Source: Acinetobacter gandensis (GTDB lineage Bacteria > Pseudomonadota > Gammaproteobacteria > Pseudomonadales > Moraxellaceae). Taken from it: DNA of 64,000 bases. Made by a program: the position numbers and the translations under genes. Shown here one piece after another: positions 38,725 through 47,912 of this stretch (its first letter is position 1; each line of letters starts with the position of its first letter). Location: contig NZ_LZDS01000002.1 of the NCBI RefSeq assembly GCF_001678755.1, forward strand, positions 1 to 64,000, read 5' to 3'. The notes beneath the pieces were generated by a model. That model searched no databases, was not told the origin of the DNA, and saw nothing but the letters and a program-made list of their open reading frames with translations.

Positions 38725-39999
38725 TTAACGGATCGCAATGAGTTTAAGCTGTCCATGATTTATTAATGCTTTATCTTCAACATCAATTGCCGATGCAAGT
38801 GGTGTTAATAATAGGTATTCACTTCCTTTTGGCACATGTATAACACCTTCAATTTTTTCGTGTCGTAATACATCTGCTTGAAGATTGTTATTTTTATAAC
38901 CACCTGTACCTTCCAGAACACAGCCTCTAGCATCTAAAAAAACCACAAATGGCCAATAAAAGGTAGGTTCATTTTGCCTTGAAGCAAAAGAGTTAATTTG
39001 AATATTTTGTATTGAATTTGCGACTTTCACGACTTCAAAATCAAACTGATCAGTCAATGGTGCTCGTGGCCAAACGTTAACTTCAGAAAAACTTTCTAAG
39101 CTCTTGGCTTTTTTGATTTTATTTCCGCTAAAACATTGTTGGCCTAAACCTGAAATTGTATCTGCTTGTGACACACGATAATAAGATTGAGACAATACAA
39201 TTGGGCCGGTATCTGCTTGATCTTTCTTTTTAAACATTGAGCTAAGCACAGACTTACTGACACCTTTTTCACGCTCAATCGTTTGCATTCGAGTAGCACC
39301 CATTTTTCTATCAATGACCCCTTCTGGCATTGTATAGAAGCGTTTTTTACCTTCTAAATTAAATTCTTTACCTTCAAGATATTCATTATTAACGTACTCT
39401 TGGCCATCAATAATGGTAATGCCTGATTGAGCCTGTTGCTGAATCTTTCCAACGGCACTAGTTTCTGAATTTTGACCAACTGATGTCGATACATTTTCTG
39501 ATTGCTTACTTATTTTAGGGTTGGATAACGTAACATCTCTATTTAGCGTATCAACATTTAAATCAATAGGTTTATCTTGTTTCTTAGGAATTCCTGACTT
39601 CGGATTAGAAACAATATTCTGTTGTTGATGACTAACACTTGTTTCAATAGTTTTTCTTGTATCTAAATGATCAGTATCCGATTTATTAACAGAAGCAGAA
39701 GCAGAAGCAGAAGCAGAAGCAGAAGCAGAAGCATTATTAATTGATTTTGGTAAAACAATCTTATCTTCAACCTGCTCGAGATTGTTTTTCTGAGCATCAA
39801 TTTGAGCTGGAACAGAAATTTGTTCTGATTTATTCAGCTTTTCTTCTTTCGGTTTATTTTGCACAATCGGATCAGGTCTTTGCACAACCATAGGCCGACC
39901 ATCCGGCCCAATAATTGTATGAAAGGTCCCAGCATTTACATAAGATACCTGTGCTACGCTGAGCACAAGTATCGATCTAACAAATAAATTCCTTTTCAT
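38725..39999 (-). CDS. filE: FilE, exported low-complexity protein
   Basis: The 424-residue protein has a signal peptide (FVRSILVLSVAQVSYVNAG), then a disordered Ser/Lys/Asn-rich region to about residue 220. An (Ala-Ser)7 tract encoded by a hexanucleotide repeat lies near residues 90-104. The C-terminal part looks folded (TDQFDFEVVKVANS, PTFYWPFVVFLDARGC). It sits 13 bases after filD and 24 before filF. I do not recognise a known domain; the gene name follows its cluster position and resemblance. Confidence 0.65.
   Translation of the reverse strand: MKRNLFVRSILVLSVAQVSYVNAGTFHTIIGPDGRPMVVQRPDPIVQNKPKEEKLNKSEQISVPAQIDAQKNNLEQVEDKIVLPKSINNASASASASASASASVNKSDTDHLDTRKTIETSVSHQQQNIVSNPKSGIPKKQDKPIDLNVDTLNRDVTLSNPKISKQSENVSTSVGQNSETSAVGKIQQQAQSGITIIDGQEYVNNEYLEGKEFNLEGKKRFYTMPEGVIDRKMGATRMQTIEREKGVSKSVLSSMFKKKDQADTGPIVLSQSYYRVSQADTISGLGQQCFSGNKIKKAKSLESFSEVNVWPRAPLTDQFDFEVVKVANSIQNIQINSFASRQNEPTFYWPFVVFLDARGCVLEGTGGYKNNNLQADVLRHEKIEGVIHVPKGSEYLLLTPLASAIDVEDKALINHGQLKLIAIR
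39691..39732. repeat. Seven tandem hexanucleotide repeats inside filE
   Basis: AGAAGC is repeated seven times without interruption, which codes for (Ala-Ser)7 in FilE. Changes in copy number would stay in frame and would alter the length of a flexible linker instead of switching the gene off. Confidence 0.85.
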
Positions 40000-40012
40000 T
40001 CGTTATTCTTTC

Positions 40013-41677
40013 CTACCAACGGGTGCGGTAATTCAAACCTAAAATTGTAATTTTAGTAGCTGTTTGCACATTTAACCCTGCGTAAGGATTTAATAATAGA
40101 TTATTTACACCCGTTTGGTTGGCTAAACTACTTGTATTGGCAGGAATGTTATCTCTACTTCTCAAGAAGCCAATCGACAAATCAAGATCTGTATCTGAAT
40201 CAAATTGATAGCCCACGCCTAAACCAAACAACTGTGCATTGTTAATGGGTACCATCGTATTGCGCTTACCATCCGGAATCGAACTTGTACGTGGCTCATA
40301 ACCGGCACGGAGTTTTAAACGATCCGTTGCTGAATACTCAATACCAATTCCCCAACTCCACGGCGATGTAAACCCCATTGGTAAAGCTAGAGAACTATCT
40401 GTGACATCCGAAGATAAGAGTTTCGCAATTTTTAAAGCAGAAATGGTACGGTCAAATTCAAAACGGAATTTGTCCCAAGCAGCATAGTCCGTCCAACCCA
40501 CATCAAAATTCACCTGTAAATCAGGCATGATTTTATATTTGATACCTGCTTGAACATGCTGTGGATATTCAAAATCCATCGAAACTAAACCAGATTCACT
40601 CGCAGGTACTGAACTTGGAAAACCTAAAATCGCAGCAAGAATCTGTCCCGTTGGTGAAGACATTAACCCATTAATAAGCTCGCGTGGAGCTTTGGCATTA
40701 TCAACACGATAGTTACCTTTTAAGCGCATTTTTGCAGCACTTTGGTAAACTAAACCAAAACTAAAATCTTCACGTGGTTCCCAAAGTACACCTAAGTTAT
40801 AACTTGGACTCAACGACTGTTCCAAAGCAATTTGCATTTGTCCAAAACGGCCAAATGGGTTCATGCCTTCTTCGGTATTACACATCCCTAATAACAGAAT
40901 GTCCGTAATAATGTCGGAATTTTCTTTAAATGGCGTACAAACAACCTCATCAATCATTCGTAACATACCAATTAACTCATTGGGAAAACGTAGATCCGTC
41001 TTCAAACCAATGGCTTGGTACGACATTCCAACCCCACCACCAATAGATAGCTCATCACTTACTTGATAAGCGATGGTCGGCGATAGATAAGTAACACGCT
41101 CAAGGGCAACTTGCTGCCCCATATAATTACCAGCATTACCATTTTCAGCACCAAAACCCGCAATTAATGGTGCATATACAGCAGATGCAAATGTAAATTT
41201 TGAACCAGGTGGGTTATAAGCAATACCAGCTGTCGGTGCAGCTACGGGTTGATTTGCACCTAAGTCCACCATTTTCTTCAAAAACGGTACGTAAAGGCTG
41301 ACGTATTCAGCTTCACTCGTGACCTTATCTTTAAAATCTGTACAAATGTCCGCTGCTATTTCAGGCCCATCTTTACAAACCAATGGGTCATCCGAATAAC
41401 CAAAAACATTGTAACCTTCAGGAACAGTGAACTCACGTTGAATATCGAAATTTGCAACAATACCCTGCACATCCGTTTGCAAACCCTGAATTTTAGTCAG
41501 CGCCGCAGGGTTAAAGTGCACAGCACTAATGCCTGGTGGATCTGCTGTTACTGCATTCCCCAAAGAAAGCGAACGTGCATCTACAGATAAGTTTGTCCCC
41601 AATTGTGCAAATGCAGCACTTGAACAGCCCGTTAATATAATCGCGCTAACGAGTGGGCTGAGTCGAATCTTATTCAT
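40013..41677 (-). CDS. filD: FilD, OmpP1/FadL-like outer-membrane protein
   Basis: The 554-residue protein has the OmpP1/FadL N-terminal pattern ARSLSLGNAVTADPPGISAVHFNPAAL and a beta-barrel ending IGLNYRTRW with aromatic C-terminus. FadL-type proteins transport hydrophobic molecules across the outer membrane. The signal peptide contains ILTGCSS, which resembles a lipobox, followed by a possible SPI site (AFA). It lies 12 bases after filC and 13 before filE. The role within the cluster is unknown. Confidence 0.72.
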   Translation of the reverse strand: MNKIRLSPLVSAIILTGCSSAAFAQLGTNLSVDARSLSLGNAVTADPPGISAVHFNPAALTKIQGLQTDVQGIVANFDIQREFTVPEGYNVFGYSDDPLVCKDGPEIAADICTDFKDKVTSEAEYVSLYVPFLKKMVDLGANQPVAAPTAGIAYNPPGSKFTFASAVYAPLIAGFGAENGNAGNYMGQQVALERVTYLSPTIAYQVSDELSIGGGVGMSYQAIGLKTDLRFPNELIGMLRMIDEVVCTPFKENSDIITDILLLGMCNTEEGMNPFGRFGQMQIALEQSLSPSYNLGVLWEPREDFSFGLVYQSAAKMRLKGNYRVDNAKAPRELINGLMSSPTGQILAAILGFPSSVPASESGLVSMDFEYPQHVQAGIKYKIMPDLQVNFDVGWTDYAAWDKFRFEFDRTISALKIAKLLSSDVTDSSLALPMGFTSPWSWGIGIEYSATDRLKLRAGYEPRTSSIPDGKRNTMVPINNAQLFGLGVGYQFDSDTDLDLSIGFLRSRDNIPANTSSLANQTGVNNLLLNPYAGLNVQTATKITILGLNYRTRW

Positions 41678-41689
41678 ACGACCACCCTA

Positions 41690-42880
41690 TTAACGAAGCT
41701 TCTTACCGAAGCCTAAAATATCTAATGGGAACGAAAGACCGAGACTTACATCTGGTGCGTCCTCAGTTAAACCTAAACCAACCGTGCCATTTACAATGGT
41801 TTCAGGTGAAACACGTACACCTAATGAAATGGCTAAAGTTGAGCTAGTTTGGTCAGCTGGAGAATATGACTCCCCTGAACTATATGTAAATTCAGAACCA
41901 GTATTGAAACTTTGTTGATAAGACATCGTCATAGAAACATCATAGTTAAATGAATATGCAAAACCGAATGCAAATCCACCACTAATTCCAGGCTCAAATT
42001 CTTCTATAAATCTTGAACCACGACGCTGGTTTAAGCCTGTTTCTTTAAAACCATAATTTGCTGATACAGAAGCAAAGAGCACTACCGGATCAATATACTT
42101 ACGTGTACTCGCACCAACCCCTGCCGAATAATATCCTTTACCTGTTGCCAAATCGCTTGTTGCATTAATCTCATATGGACTATCCCCTGTTTTTGTCGAT
42201 AAATTACCAAACAAAATTAGAGGTAAACGACCTTGTTTCAGTGGAAATGGTTCCCAACGAGCGCCTAGAGAAATATCTCCAAGACCCGCGGTTGAGGTGT
42301 CTTTAAGTAAATCAGTTTTCGCAACTAAAGGTAGGGATGCTGTAAACGTTAAGTTATCCATCACGCCATACTGAACAGTAAAGGTGTTCGTCATGGAGTG
42401 CGTTGCATTTTCCTGTACACGCAATTGGTATAGCTGACCTTCAGCCATTTCCATATCAAGTTGTGTATCACGATAGTATGTATAATCAATATCGTAATAA
42501 CTCGATATCTCACCTTTCTTGATTAATGAATATTGACGCTCATTCGATGTAAAAACTTCTTGTAAATTAGTTTCTTGACTGGCATCACCAGCTTGTTGTT
42601 GAAGTGCAGTTGATGCTTGTTCCGTGGTTGATTTCGCTTCTGGCTCAGCAGCAATAGCTGGTTCCTCAACTTCTTCATACTCACCAATTGCAGTTTCGGG
42701 TTCTGTTTGCTGAGCATTCGCTATTTGTGGCATATTCGCCTGTGACGAATCTGCTACTGCTTCCTCTTGCTCAACCGTATCGTATTCACCGAGACTGGGC
42801 TCATCAGCAGCATATGCTACGCCCATCACAACTTGAATACTTACTGCCAATAAAGTTTTGTTCATCCATGTACGGTTCAT
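41690..42880 (-). CDS. filC: FilC, outer-membrane beta-barrel of the fil cluster
   Basis: A signal peptide precedes an acidic low-complexity segment of about 80 residues (repeats of GEYDTVEQ and GEYEEVEEP). A coiled segment and SLIKKGEISSYYDIDYTYYRDTQ follow, and the rest is a beta-barrel (VQYGVMDNLTFTASLPLVAK, SLGARWEPFPLKQGRL) annotated in databases as a transporter of the phenol-pathway MetA type. The order coiled N-terminus plus barrel, and the YSLDYSYYRD-like segment, resembles FapF of Pseudomonas. I chose ATG 42880, with GGGA upstream, over 42895. Confidence 0.68.
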   Translation of the reverse strand: MNRTWMNKTLLAVSIQVVMGVAYAADEPSLGEYDTVEQEEAVADSSQANMPQIANAQQTEPETAIGEYEEVEEPAIAAEPEAKSTTEQASTALQQQAGDASQETNLQEVFTSNERQYSLIKKGEISSYYDIDYTYYRDTQLDMEMAEGQLYQLRVQENATHSMTNTFTVQYGVMDNLTFTASLPLVAKTDLLKDTSTAGLGDISLGARWEPFPLKQGRLPLILFGNLSTKTGDSPYEINATSDLATGKGYYSAGVGASTRKYIDPVVLFASVSANYGFKETGLNQRRGSRFIEEFEPGISGGFAFGFAYSFNYDVSMTMSYQQSFNTGSEFTYSSGESYSPADQTSSTLAISLGVRVSPETIVNGTVGLGLTEDAPDVSLGLSFPLDILGFGKKLR

Positions 42881-42943
42881 ATTCCATCCCACCATTTTTT
42901 ATTTTTTTAATTCCATAACTCATTTAAACTTCATACAAAATAG

Positions 42944-43783
42944 CTATTTATTTTTATAGTAAAGTCGTAAGAAGTTATAATTCGATTGCCCATAATTTTC
43001 AGAATTTTCGTTTCTATTCTTATCTAAACGAATTGTTGAAGCTTTATCTGCAATTTTTTCCATATATTGTTGTGGATACTGGGCATTAACAAAAGCAAAT
43101 CGATTCACAGTCGCGTCATCAACATGCCTTAAATCTGCGTCCTGAATCGCTAATAAGTTTTTACGTTGTTCTGGAACAACATTAATTAAAAATAATGTGT
43201 TGTTTTCCCAAACTTCTTTAAATCTCGTCTCGTCAAAACTGATGTTTCCTAATGCTGGATCTGCGACATACACGCGTCCATTTTTATACCCCTTAAAAAC
43301 AACAAAGTGTTTAAATCCAGCATAGGAAATTGGCACAATTGCAGGTTGACCTTGTTTAACTAAATCAGAAAACTCGCCTTTATACCCGCCACTTTCTAAT
43401 CCCACTGCCGCAACGAAACGTTTCATGTCTAATAGTGAAAAACTACGACGTTCTACAATTTTTTCTGTTTCACCAAATTTCAGTAAGCCATTCATGACTT
43501 GCTGTTCTGTCAATGTTGTACCTACATTGACATAGCCATTTAATAAAGTAGTGAGTGCAGCTGATCCACAACTGTAGTCATAGGCTTGTCGAACAATTCC
43601 TCGGAATTGGTCTTCAATTGCTGGTTTAATTTTGATTTGCTCACGGTGCATCCGTGTAAAGGAATCATTACGTGAGTCTAGGGTTTCAGTATAATGAACT
43701 GTCCCCACTGGCTTTTCTTTTAGATCTAATGACTCTTTGGCAAAGTAATACATCAATGCCGAGCCTACTGCTATCTCTAACAT
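42944..43783 (-). CDS. filB: FilB, C39-like cysteine peptidase
   Basis: The N-terminus is one membrane segment (MLEIAVGSALMYYFAK). A papain-like C39 domain follows. Its Cys lies in RQAYDYSCGSAALTTLLNGY near residue 71 and its His in GFKHFVVFKGYKNGRVYVADPALG near residue 168, with the Asp three positions later. C39 peptidases cut leader peptides after Gly-Gly; in the Pseudomonas fap system the C39-type FapD is needed for fibre secretion. No ABC transporter part is fused here. It sits after the filA terminator and 48 bases before filC. Confidence 0.78.
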   Translation of the reverse strand: MLEIAVGSALMYYFAKESLDLKEKPVGTVHYTETLDSRNDSFTRMHREQIKIKPAIEDQFRGIVRQAYDYSCGSAALTTLLNGYVNVGTTLTEQQVMNGLLKFGETEKIVERRSFSLLDMKRFVAAVGLESGGYKGEFSDLVKQGQPAIVPISYAGFKHFVVFKGYKNGRVYVADPALGNISFDETRFKEVWENNTLFLINVVPEQRKNLLAIQDADLRHVDDATVNRFAFVNAQYPQQYMEKIADKASTIRLDKNRNENSENYGQSNYNFLRLYYKNK

Positions 43784-43925
43784 ATCTTCAAACTTTTAGT
43801 TATCGGCAATGATGTGCCTTTTTTCATTATTTTTAGAGCATAAGCTCTACTTCCATGTAATATGCAAGATACCTTTTTTTTTATAAAAAAACAGTATTTT
43901 TTTCACATTTTTATATTTTTTTGTT

Positions 43926-43960
43926 AAAAAAAAAACGCGTGTTATACACGCGTTTTTTTT
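43926..43960 (-). terminator. Terminator between filA and filB
   Basis: A poly-A/T-flanked stem AACGCGTGT / ACACGCGTT with a 3-base TAT loop and a T-run in the minus direction. It lies 8 bases past the filA stop. Partial read-through would give more FilA than downstream proteins. Confidence 0.82.
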
Positions 43961-43967
43961 TGAAGGA

Positions 43968-44981
43968 TTAGTGTCCAGATACTGTAATTACAGAACCAGG
44001 TACAAATTGACCTTGAGCAGGACTGTAATAGGTACGTAAACCCTGAACTTCGATATCGCCAATTGATGCTGCTGCAGCACTACCTAAATGAACACCTTTA
44101 ACATAAGTATCAATACCCTTAGCATCATCATTTACAATTCGTAGGAAACCATTACCTGTGGTAGCTGAAGCGCCATATACAGAAATAGCTGATTTTAGAT
44201 CCAAATCTTTAGAATCCGTATTCGCTACCTTGATACTATCGATTAGAATTTCACCCGCCACACCAGTCACACCTTTAGTTGAACTATCCAAGATGCCAAG
44301 ATCGGTGATTTCCAATCCACCCTGCATTACAGAGTTTAGTTTAATCATCGCGCCTTGTGGTGCTGCACCGAGTTGAACGTTAGCAGACATGATGCCTGTT
44401 TTAATACCAAGTCCTGATAAAATTGCATTGTAATTTGAACTATCACCGCCACGACGAATCGCTGAATTCGCTGTAGCTGTACCTTGAGTACCTGATGCAG
44501 TTACACCAATTTCACCAATATGAATTTCAAGGCCTGATACTTGAGCAGCAACGTTAATAAATGCACCACCTTTAGCAGCAGTACCAGCATCTGTATCAAT
44601 TACCAAGTCAGCTAAATTATGTGTATCAAGTAAATATGCTCCACCATCTTTATAGTTCGCACCGACGAAAACACCAAAGTCAGCAGAAGAAATTTTTGAA
44701 CCATCAGTTAATGTGATTTCTTTTGCATTCGCCGCATCAGTAGTACCTTGAATAACAATCGCACCAGCTGTCGAAGTACCACCTAATGCTGTATTACTCA
44801 AACCATCATTATCATGTACAAATAATTTATCAACAGTAACTTTAGAAATTCCAAGACCAATACTTAAACCGTCTTGACCAGTGGTTGAGCTAAGCGCTGC
44901 ATCATCCATTGCTTGCATAGCCATAGCATTAGCGCTAAATGCGATTGAAGAAACTAAAGCTAATTTAGTGAACTTTTTCAT
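43968..44981 (-). CDS. filA: FilA, exported putative fibre/pilus protein
   Basis: The 337-residue protein has a signal peptide (FTKLALVSSIAFSANAMA). The N-terminus of the mature form carries MDDAALSSTTGQDGLSIGLG, a TGQDG-type motif found in this exported protein family. The rest is rich in Ala, Gly, Ser and Thr with few Cys, suggesting beta-solenoid or fibre structure. It begins the fil cluster, has its own terminator, and is the likely most abundant product. Resemblance to A. baumannii FilA is from memory of family annotation. Confidence 0.75.
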   Translation of the reverse strand: MKKFTKLALVSSIAFSANAMAMQAMDDAALSSTTGQDGLSIGLGISKVTVDKLFVHDNDGLSNTALGGTSTAGAIVIQGTTDAANAKEITLTDGSKISSADFGVFVGANYKDGGAYLLDTHNLADLVIDTDAGTAAKGGAFINVAAQVSGLEIHIGEIGVTASGTQGTATANSAIRRGGDSSNYNAILSGLGIKTGIMSANVQLGAAPQGAMIKLNSVMQGGLEITDLGILDSSTKGVTGVAGEILIDSIKVANTDSKDLDLKSAISVYGASATTGNGFLRIVNDDAKGIDTYVKGVHLGSAAAASIGDIEVQGLRTYYSPAQGQFVPGSVITVSGH

Positions 44982-45236
44982 ACTTTACTCTCCCAAGAGT
45001 ATTTATTTTTTTGATTGTCAACCACTCGATGTTTTACGCTGCATATTTATTTTGTGGCAACGTTTACACCATTTCCTTGAGTAGCTTGCTCGCACGATTA
45101 AATTATATCCAATGAAGCAATTGATCAACTGTTGTTGGTCGCAATCTATTTCTTACCGACAAACGGTATTTTCAAGTAAAACAAATGAGGAATGTTATAA
45201 ACTATTCTTTGGTCTTTTATTGATGTATAGCTGTAG
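44982..45236. promoter_or_regulatory. Divergent promoter region of filA and pabB
   Basis: The 255 bases have no gene. The filA side has GGGAGAG as ribosome binding site, 8 bases before its ATG. A short inverted repeat TACTCT / AGAGTA overlaps that site, so translation could be affected by structure. No operator could be assigned. Confidence 0.4.
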
Positions 45237-46577
45237 ATGTCTCTATCCTCAACTTACAAAAAATTTATTTTTAAACATGATATTAGTGTTAATAAAATAT
45301 TAAAATTTTTTGCAACTCTCCCTCATGTAGTATATCTGCAGAATCAGCAATGCCCGATTATCGGACTCATGCCTACATCTTATGTACAAATAATTAACAG
45401 TGAAATTCAATCTTTTAAACGTGTTGGCATATCTGAATATATCGCTTCTGTTGAGCACAAAATTTTAAATTTTGAGTTTAATAGCGCTAAAAATAAAAAC
45501 ACGCCTAGTTTTACAGGGGGTCTTATCGGTTTTGTCAGCTATGACTATGCTGCCAATCAACATACAAAGATAAGTATAAAGGCACAACCGAGTTTATTTT
45601 TAGGTGAATTTAAAAGCTATTTAAAACTAGAATCAACTGGCTGGTATTTTTATAGTCATGAAGATATAGCTGATGATATTTTCAACTATATTTTAAATTT
45701 AATTGAGTCAAATCAAAGCACATCAGTTTTTGCTTTAACCGCTCCCTGCCAAGCTCGATGGACAAAATCAGAGTACGATTATGCATTCAACTCCGTGCAA
45801 GAATATATTAAAGCTGGCGATTGCTATCAAATTAACTTAACACAGGAATTTACGGCTAAAGCCTATGGCTCTTTAGTAGATACAGCTGATGATTTCTGGA
45901 ACTTAACCCAAGCCCCATATTCTGGCTACTTACGCGTGGGTGATTTTGAGTTATTGAGTTGTTCACCAGAATTATTTATTGATTTTCAGGCTGAGCGCAA
46001 AATCATTACTAAGCCTATTAAAGGCACAATGCCACGTCATGCTAATGCTCAGAAAGATGAAGCCTCAAAACAGAGACTTAAACGCTCAGAAAAAGACATG
46101 GCTGAAAATGTCATGATCGTAGATTTGTTGCGAAATGATTTAAGCGTATATGCTGAAACCGGCTCAGTGAAAACACCAAAATTATTTGATATAGAAAGTT
46201 TCAATCAAGTCCACCATATGGTGAGTGAAATTACAGCGATATTAAAACCGGATGTTAACCCATTAAATGTTTTAATGTCGGCTTTACCTGGCGGATCAAT
46301 TACTGGTGCACCTAAAATTCGTGCCATGCAAATTATTGAAGAACTTGAAGCTGCTCCACGCGGAGCATATTGTGGATCATTAGGTTACTTTAATCATGAC
46401 GGTACAGGTTGTTGGAATATTTTGATCCGTTCTATTCAAAAATATCAAGAAGATGTTTCGTTGTGGGCTGGTGGTGGGATTACGATTGCTTCGGACTGTG
46501 ATGCTGAATATCAAGAGTGCTTTGATAAAGTCGAAGCGATGTTAGATTTACTCAACACTTGGTATACGCCTGAGTAA
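45237..46577 (+). CDS. pabB: Aminodeoxychorismate synthase component I
   Basis: PabB converts chorismate with ammonia from PabA to 4-amino-4-deoxychorismate on the folate pathway. The 446-residue chorismate-binding protein has the N-terminal anthranilate-synthase-I domain. The catalytic half has YQINLTQEF, CSPELFI, KPIKGTMPRH, MIVDLLRNDLS, GSITGAPKIRAM and the Mg site WAGGGITIASDC. The PIKGT motif marks PabB against TrpE. It is divergent from filA and has a strong terminator. Confidence 0.93.
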   Translation: MSLSSTYKKFIFKHDISVNKILKFFATLPHVVYLQNQQCPIIGLMPTSYVQIINSEIQSFKRVGISEYIASVEHKILNFEFNSAKNKNTPSFTGGLIGFVSYDYAANQHTKISIKAQPSLFLGEFKSYLKLESTGWYFYSHEDIADDIFNYILNLIESNQSTSVFALTAPCQARWTKSEYDYAFNSVQEYIKAGDCYQINLTQEFTAKAYGSLVDTADDFWNLTQAPYSGYLRVGDFELLSCSPELFIDFQAERKIITKPIKGTMPRHANAQKDEASKQRLKRSEKDMAENVMIVDLLRNDLSVYAETGSVKTPKLFDIESFNQVHHMVSEITAILKPDVNPLNVLMSALPGGSITGAPKIRAMQIIEELEAAPRGAYCGSLGYFNHDGTGCWNILIRSIQKYQEDVSLWAGGGITIASDCDAEYQECFDKVEAMLDLLNTWYTPE

Positions 46578-46582
46578 ATAAA

Positions 46583-46611
46583 AAAGCGACTCGATTGAGT
46601 CGCTTTTTTAT
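46583..46611 (+). terminator. Terminator of pabB
   Basis: AAAAAAGCGACTC / GAGTCGCTTTTTT with 4-base loop, starting 5 bases past the pabB stop. Confidence 0.88.
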
Positions 46612-46612
46612 C

Positions 46613-46746
46613 AATCTCCCCCTTGCGAAGCAGTGCTTCTCACCTTTTCCAAAGGAGGGAACTTCCGATTTTTAACCTATGGGAAGCCCCTCTTTCATAA
46701 AGATGGGAATTCCTCCCTTTTATAAAGGGAGGTTAGGAGGGATTAA
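46613..46746. repeat. Intergenic hairpin-rich repeat, probable Acinetobacter REP-like element
   Basis: The 134 bases consist of variants of a CTCCCTTT/AAAGGGAG palindrome. The clearest copy is at 46712-46732, with CCTCCCTTT and AAAGGGAGG around TAT. A weaker copy near 46650-46670 contains CCTTTTCCAAAGGAGG. It fills the space between the pabB terminator and the hisC stop with no coding capacity. Genome-wide repetition is inferred. Confidence 0.6.
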
Positions 46747-47841
46747 TTATGCCAAAATATCGTTTTTCAACGTATCCACTAAACGCTGGTTTTGCTCATC
46801 TGTACCAATGGTAATACGAAGATACTGATTAATACGTGGCTTGTTAAAGTAACGTACAATAATGCCACGCTCACGTAATTCAGCCGCAAGTTCACCTGCA
46901 TCTTTCGTTGGTAGCGTTGCGAAAATGAAGTTTGCAGCAGAAGGTAAAACCTTAAAACCAAGCTCAGAAAGCTGGGCAACCAATTTGTCACGACTTGCAA
47001 TGACTTTAGCATTTTGTGCTTCAAAGTATGCTTGATCTTCAAATGACGCTACTGCTGCTGCAATTGCAAAACGATCCATTGGATATGAGTTAAAGCTGTT
47101 TTTCACTGCTTCAAGCGCAGCAATTAAATGTGTCTGAGCAATAGCAAAACCAACACGCAACCCTGCTAATGAACGTGATTTAGAAGTGGTTTGACATACC
47201 ACCAAGTTTTCATATTTTTCGACCAATGCCACCGCAGATTCAGCACCAAAGTCAACATAGGCTTCATCAATGACCACAACTGAGTTCGGATTGGCTTGTA
47301 GTACTTCTTCAATAGCAGACAAACCAAGTGCAATACTGGTTGGTGCATTTGGGTTGGTAATAATAATGCCGCCATTTGGCTGCTTATAATCATCCACCAC
47401 AATTTCAAAGTTGTCGTTGAGCGGTAAAATTTTAGTGTTGGCCGCAATACCAAAGAACTGACTATAAACAGGATAGAAACTATAGGTAATATCTGGGTAA
47501 AGCACTGGCAGTTCTTGTACAAAAAATGCTTTGAAGATGTGTGCTAAAACTTCATCAGAACCATTACCCACAAATACGTGTTCAACAGGCACATTTTGCT
47601 GTTTAGCAATCGCTTGTTTCAGTTCAGTCGCATCAGGATCTGGATAAAGACGTAGTACATCCGCTGAGTTTGCTAACACCTTTTGTACCGCTTCCACCAC
47701 TTTTGGTGACGGTGGATACGGATTTTCATTGGTATTGAGTTTTAAAATATTTTGGATTTTTGGTTGCTCACCCGGTGTGTACGGTTCCAACTCACGTACT
47801 TCAGGGCTCCAAAAACGCATTTGTTCATTTGTAATAGACAT
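46747..47841 (-). CDS. hisC: Histidinol-phosphate aminotransferase
   Basis: HisC carries out the transamination step of histidine synthesis using pyridoxal phosphate. The 364-residue protein has the class II/I fold signatures: [43 protein letters not shown] and the PLP-lysine motif [19 protein letters not shown] 47841 gives [11 protein letters not shown], which fits the family; the frame extends upstream without need. It follows hisD by 71 bases and probably shares its transcript. Confidence 0.95.
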   Translation of the reverse strand: MSITNEQMRFWSPEVRELEPYTPGEQPKIQNILKLNTNENPYPPSPKVVEAVQKVLANSADVLRLYPDPDATELKQAIAKQQNVPVEHVFVGNGSDEVLAHIFKAFFVQELPVLYPDITYSFYPVYSQFFGIAANTKILPLNDNFEIVVDDYKQPNGGIIITNPNAPTSIALGLSAIEEVLQANPNSVVVIDEAYVDFGAESAVALVEKYENLVVCQTTSKSRSLAGLRVGFAIAQTHLIAALEAVKNSFNSYPMDRFAIAAAVASFEDQAYFEAQNAKVIASRDKLVAQLSELGFKVLPSAANFIFATLPTKDAGELAAELRERGIIVRYFNKPRINQYLRITIGTDEQNQRLVDTLKNDILA

Positions 47842-47912
47842 TTTTTTCAATCTCGAATTTGGTCTCAAAAAAGGGCTGATCAATCAGCCCCCTTGTAATC
47901 TTTTAAAGAAAC

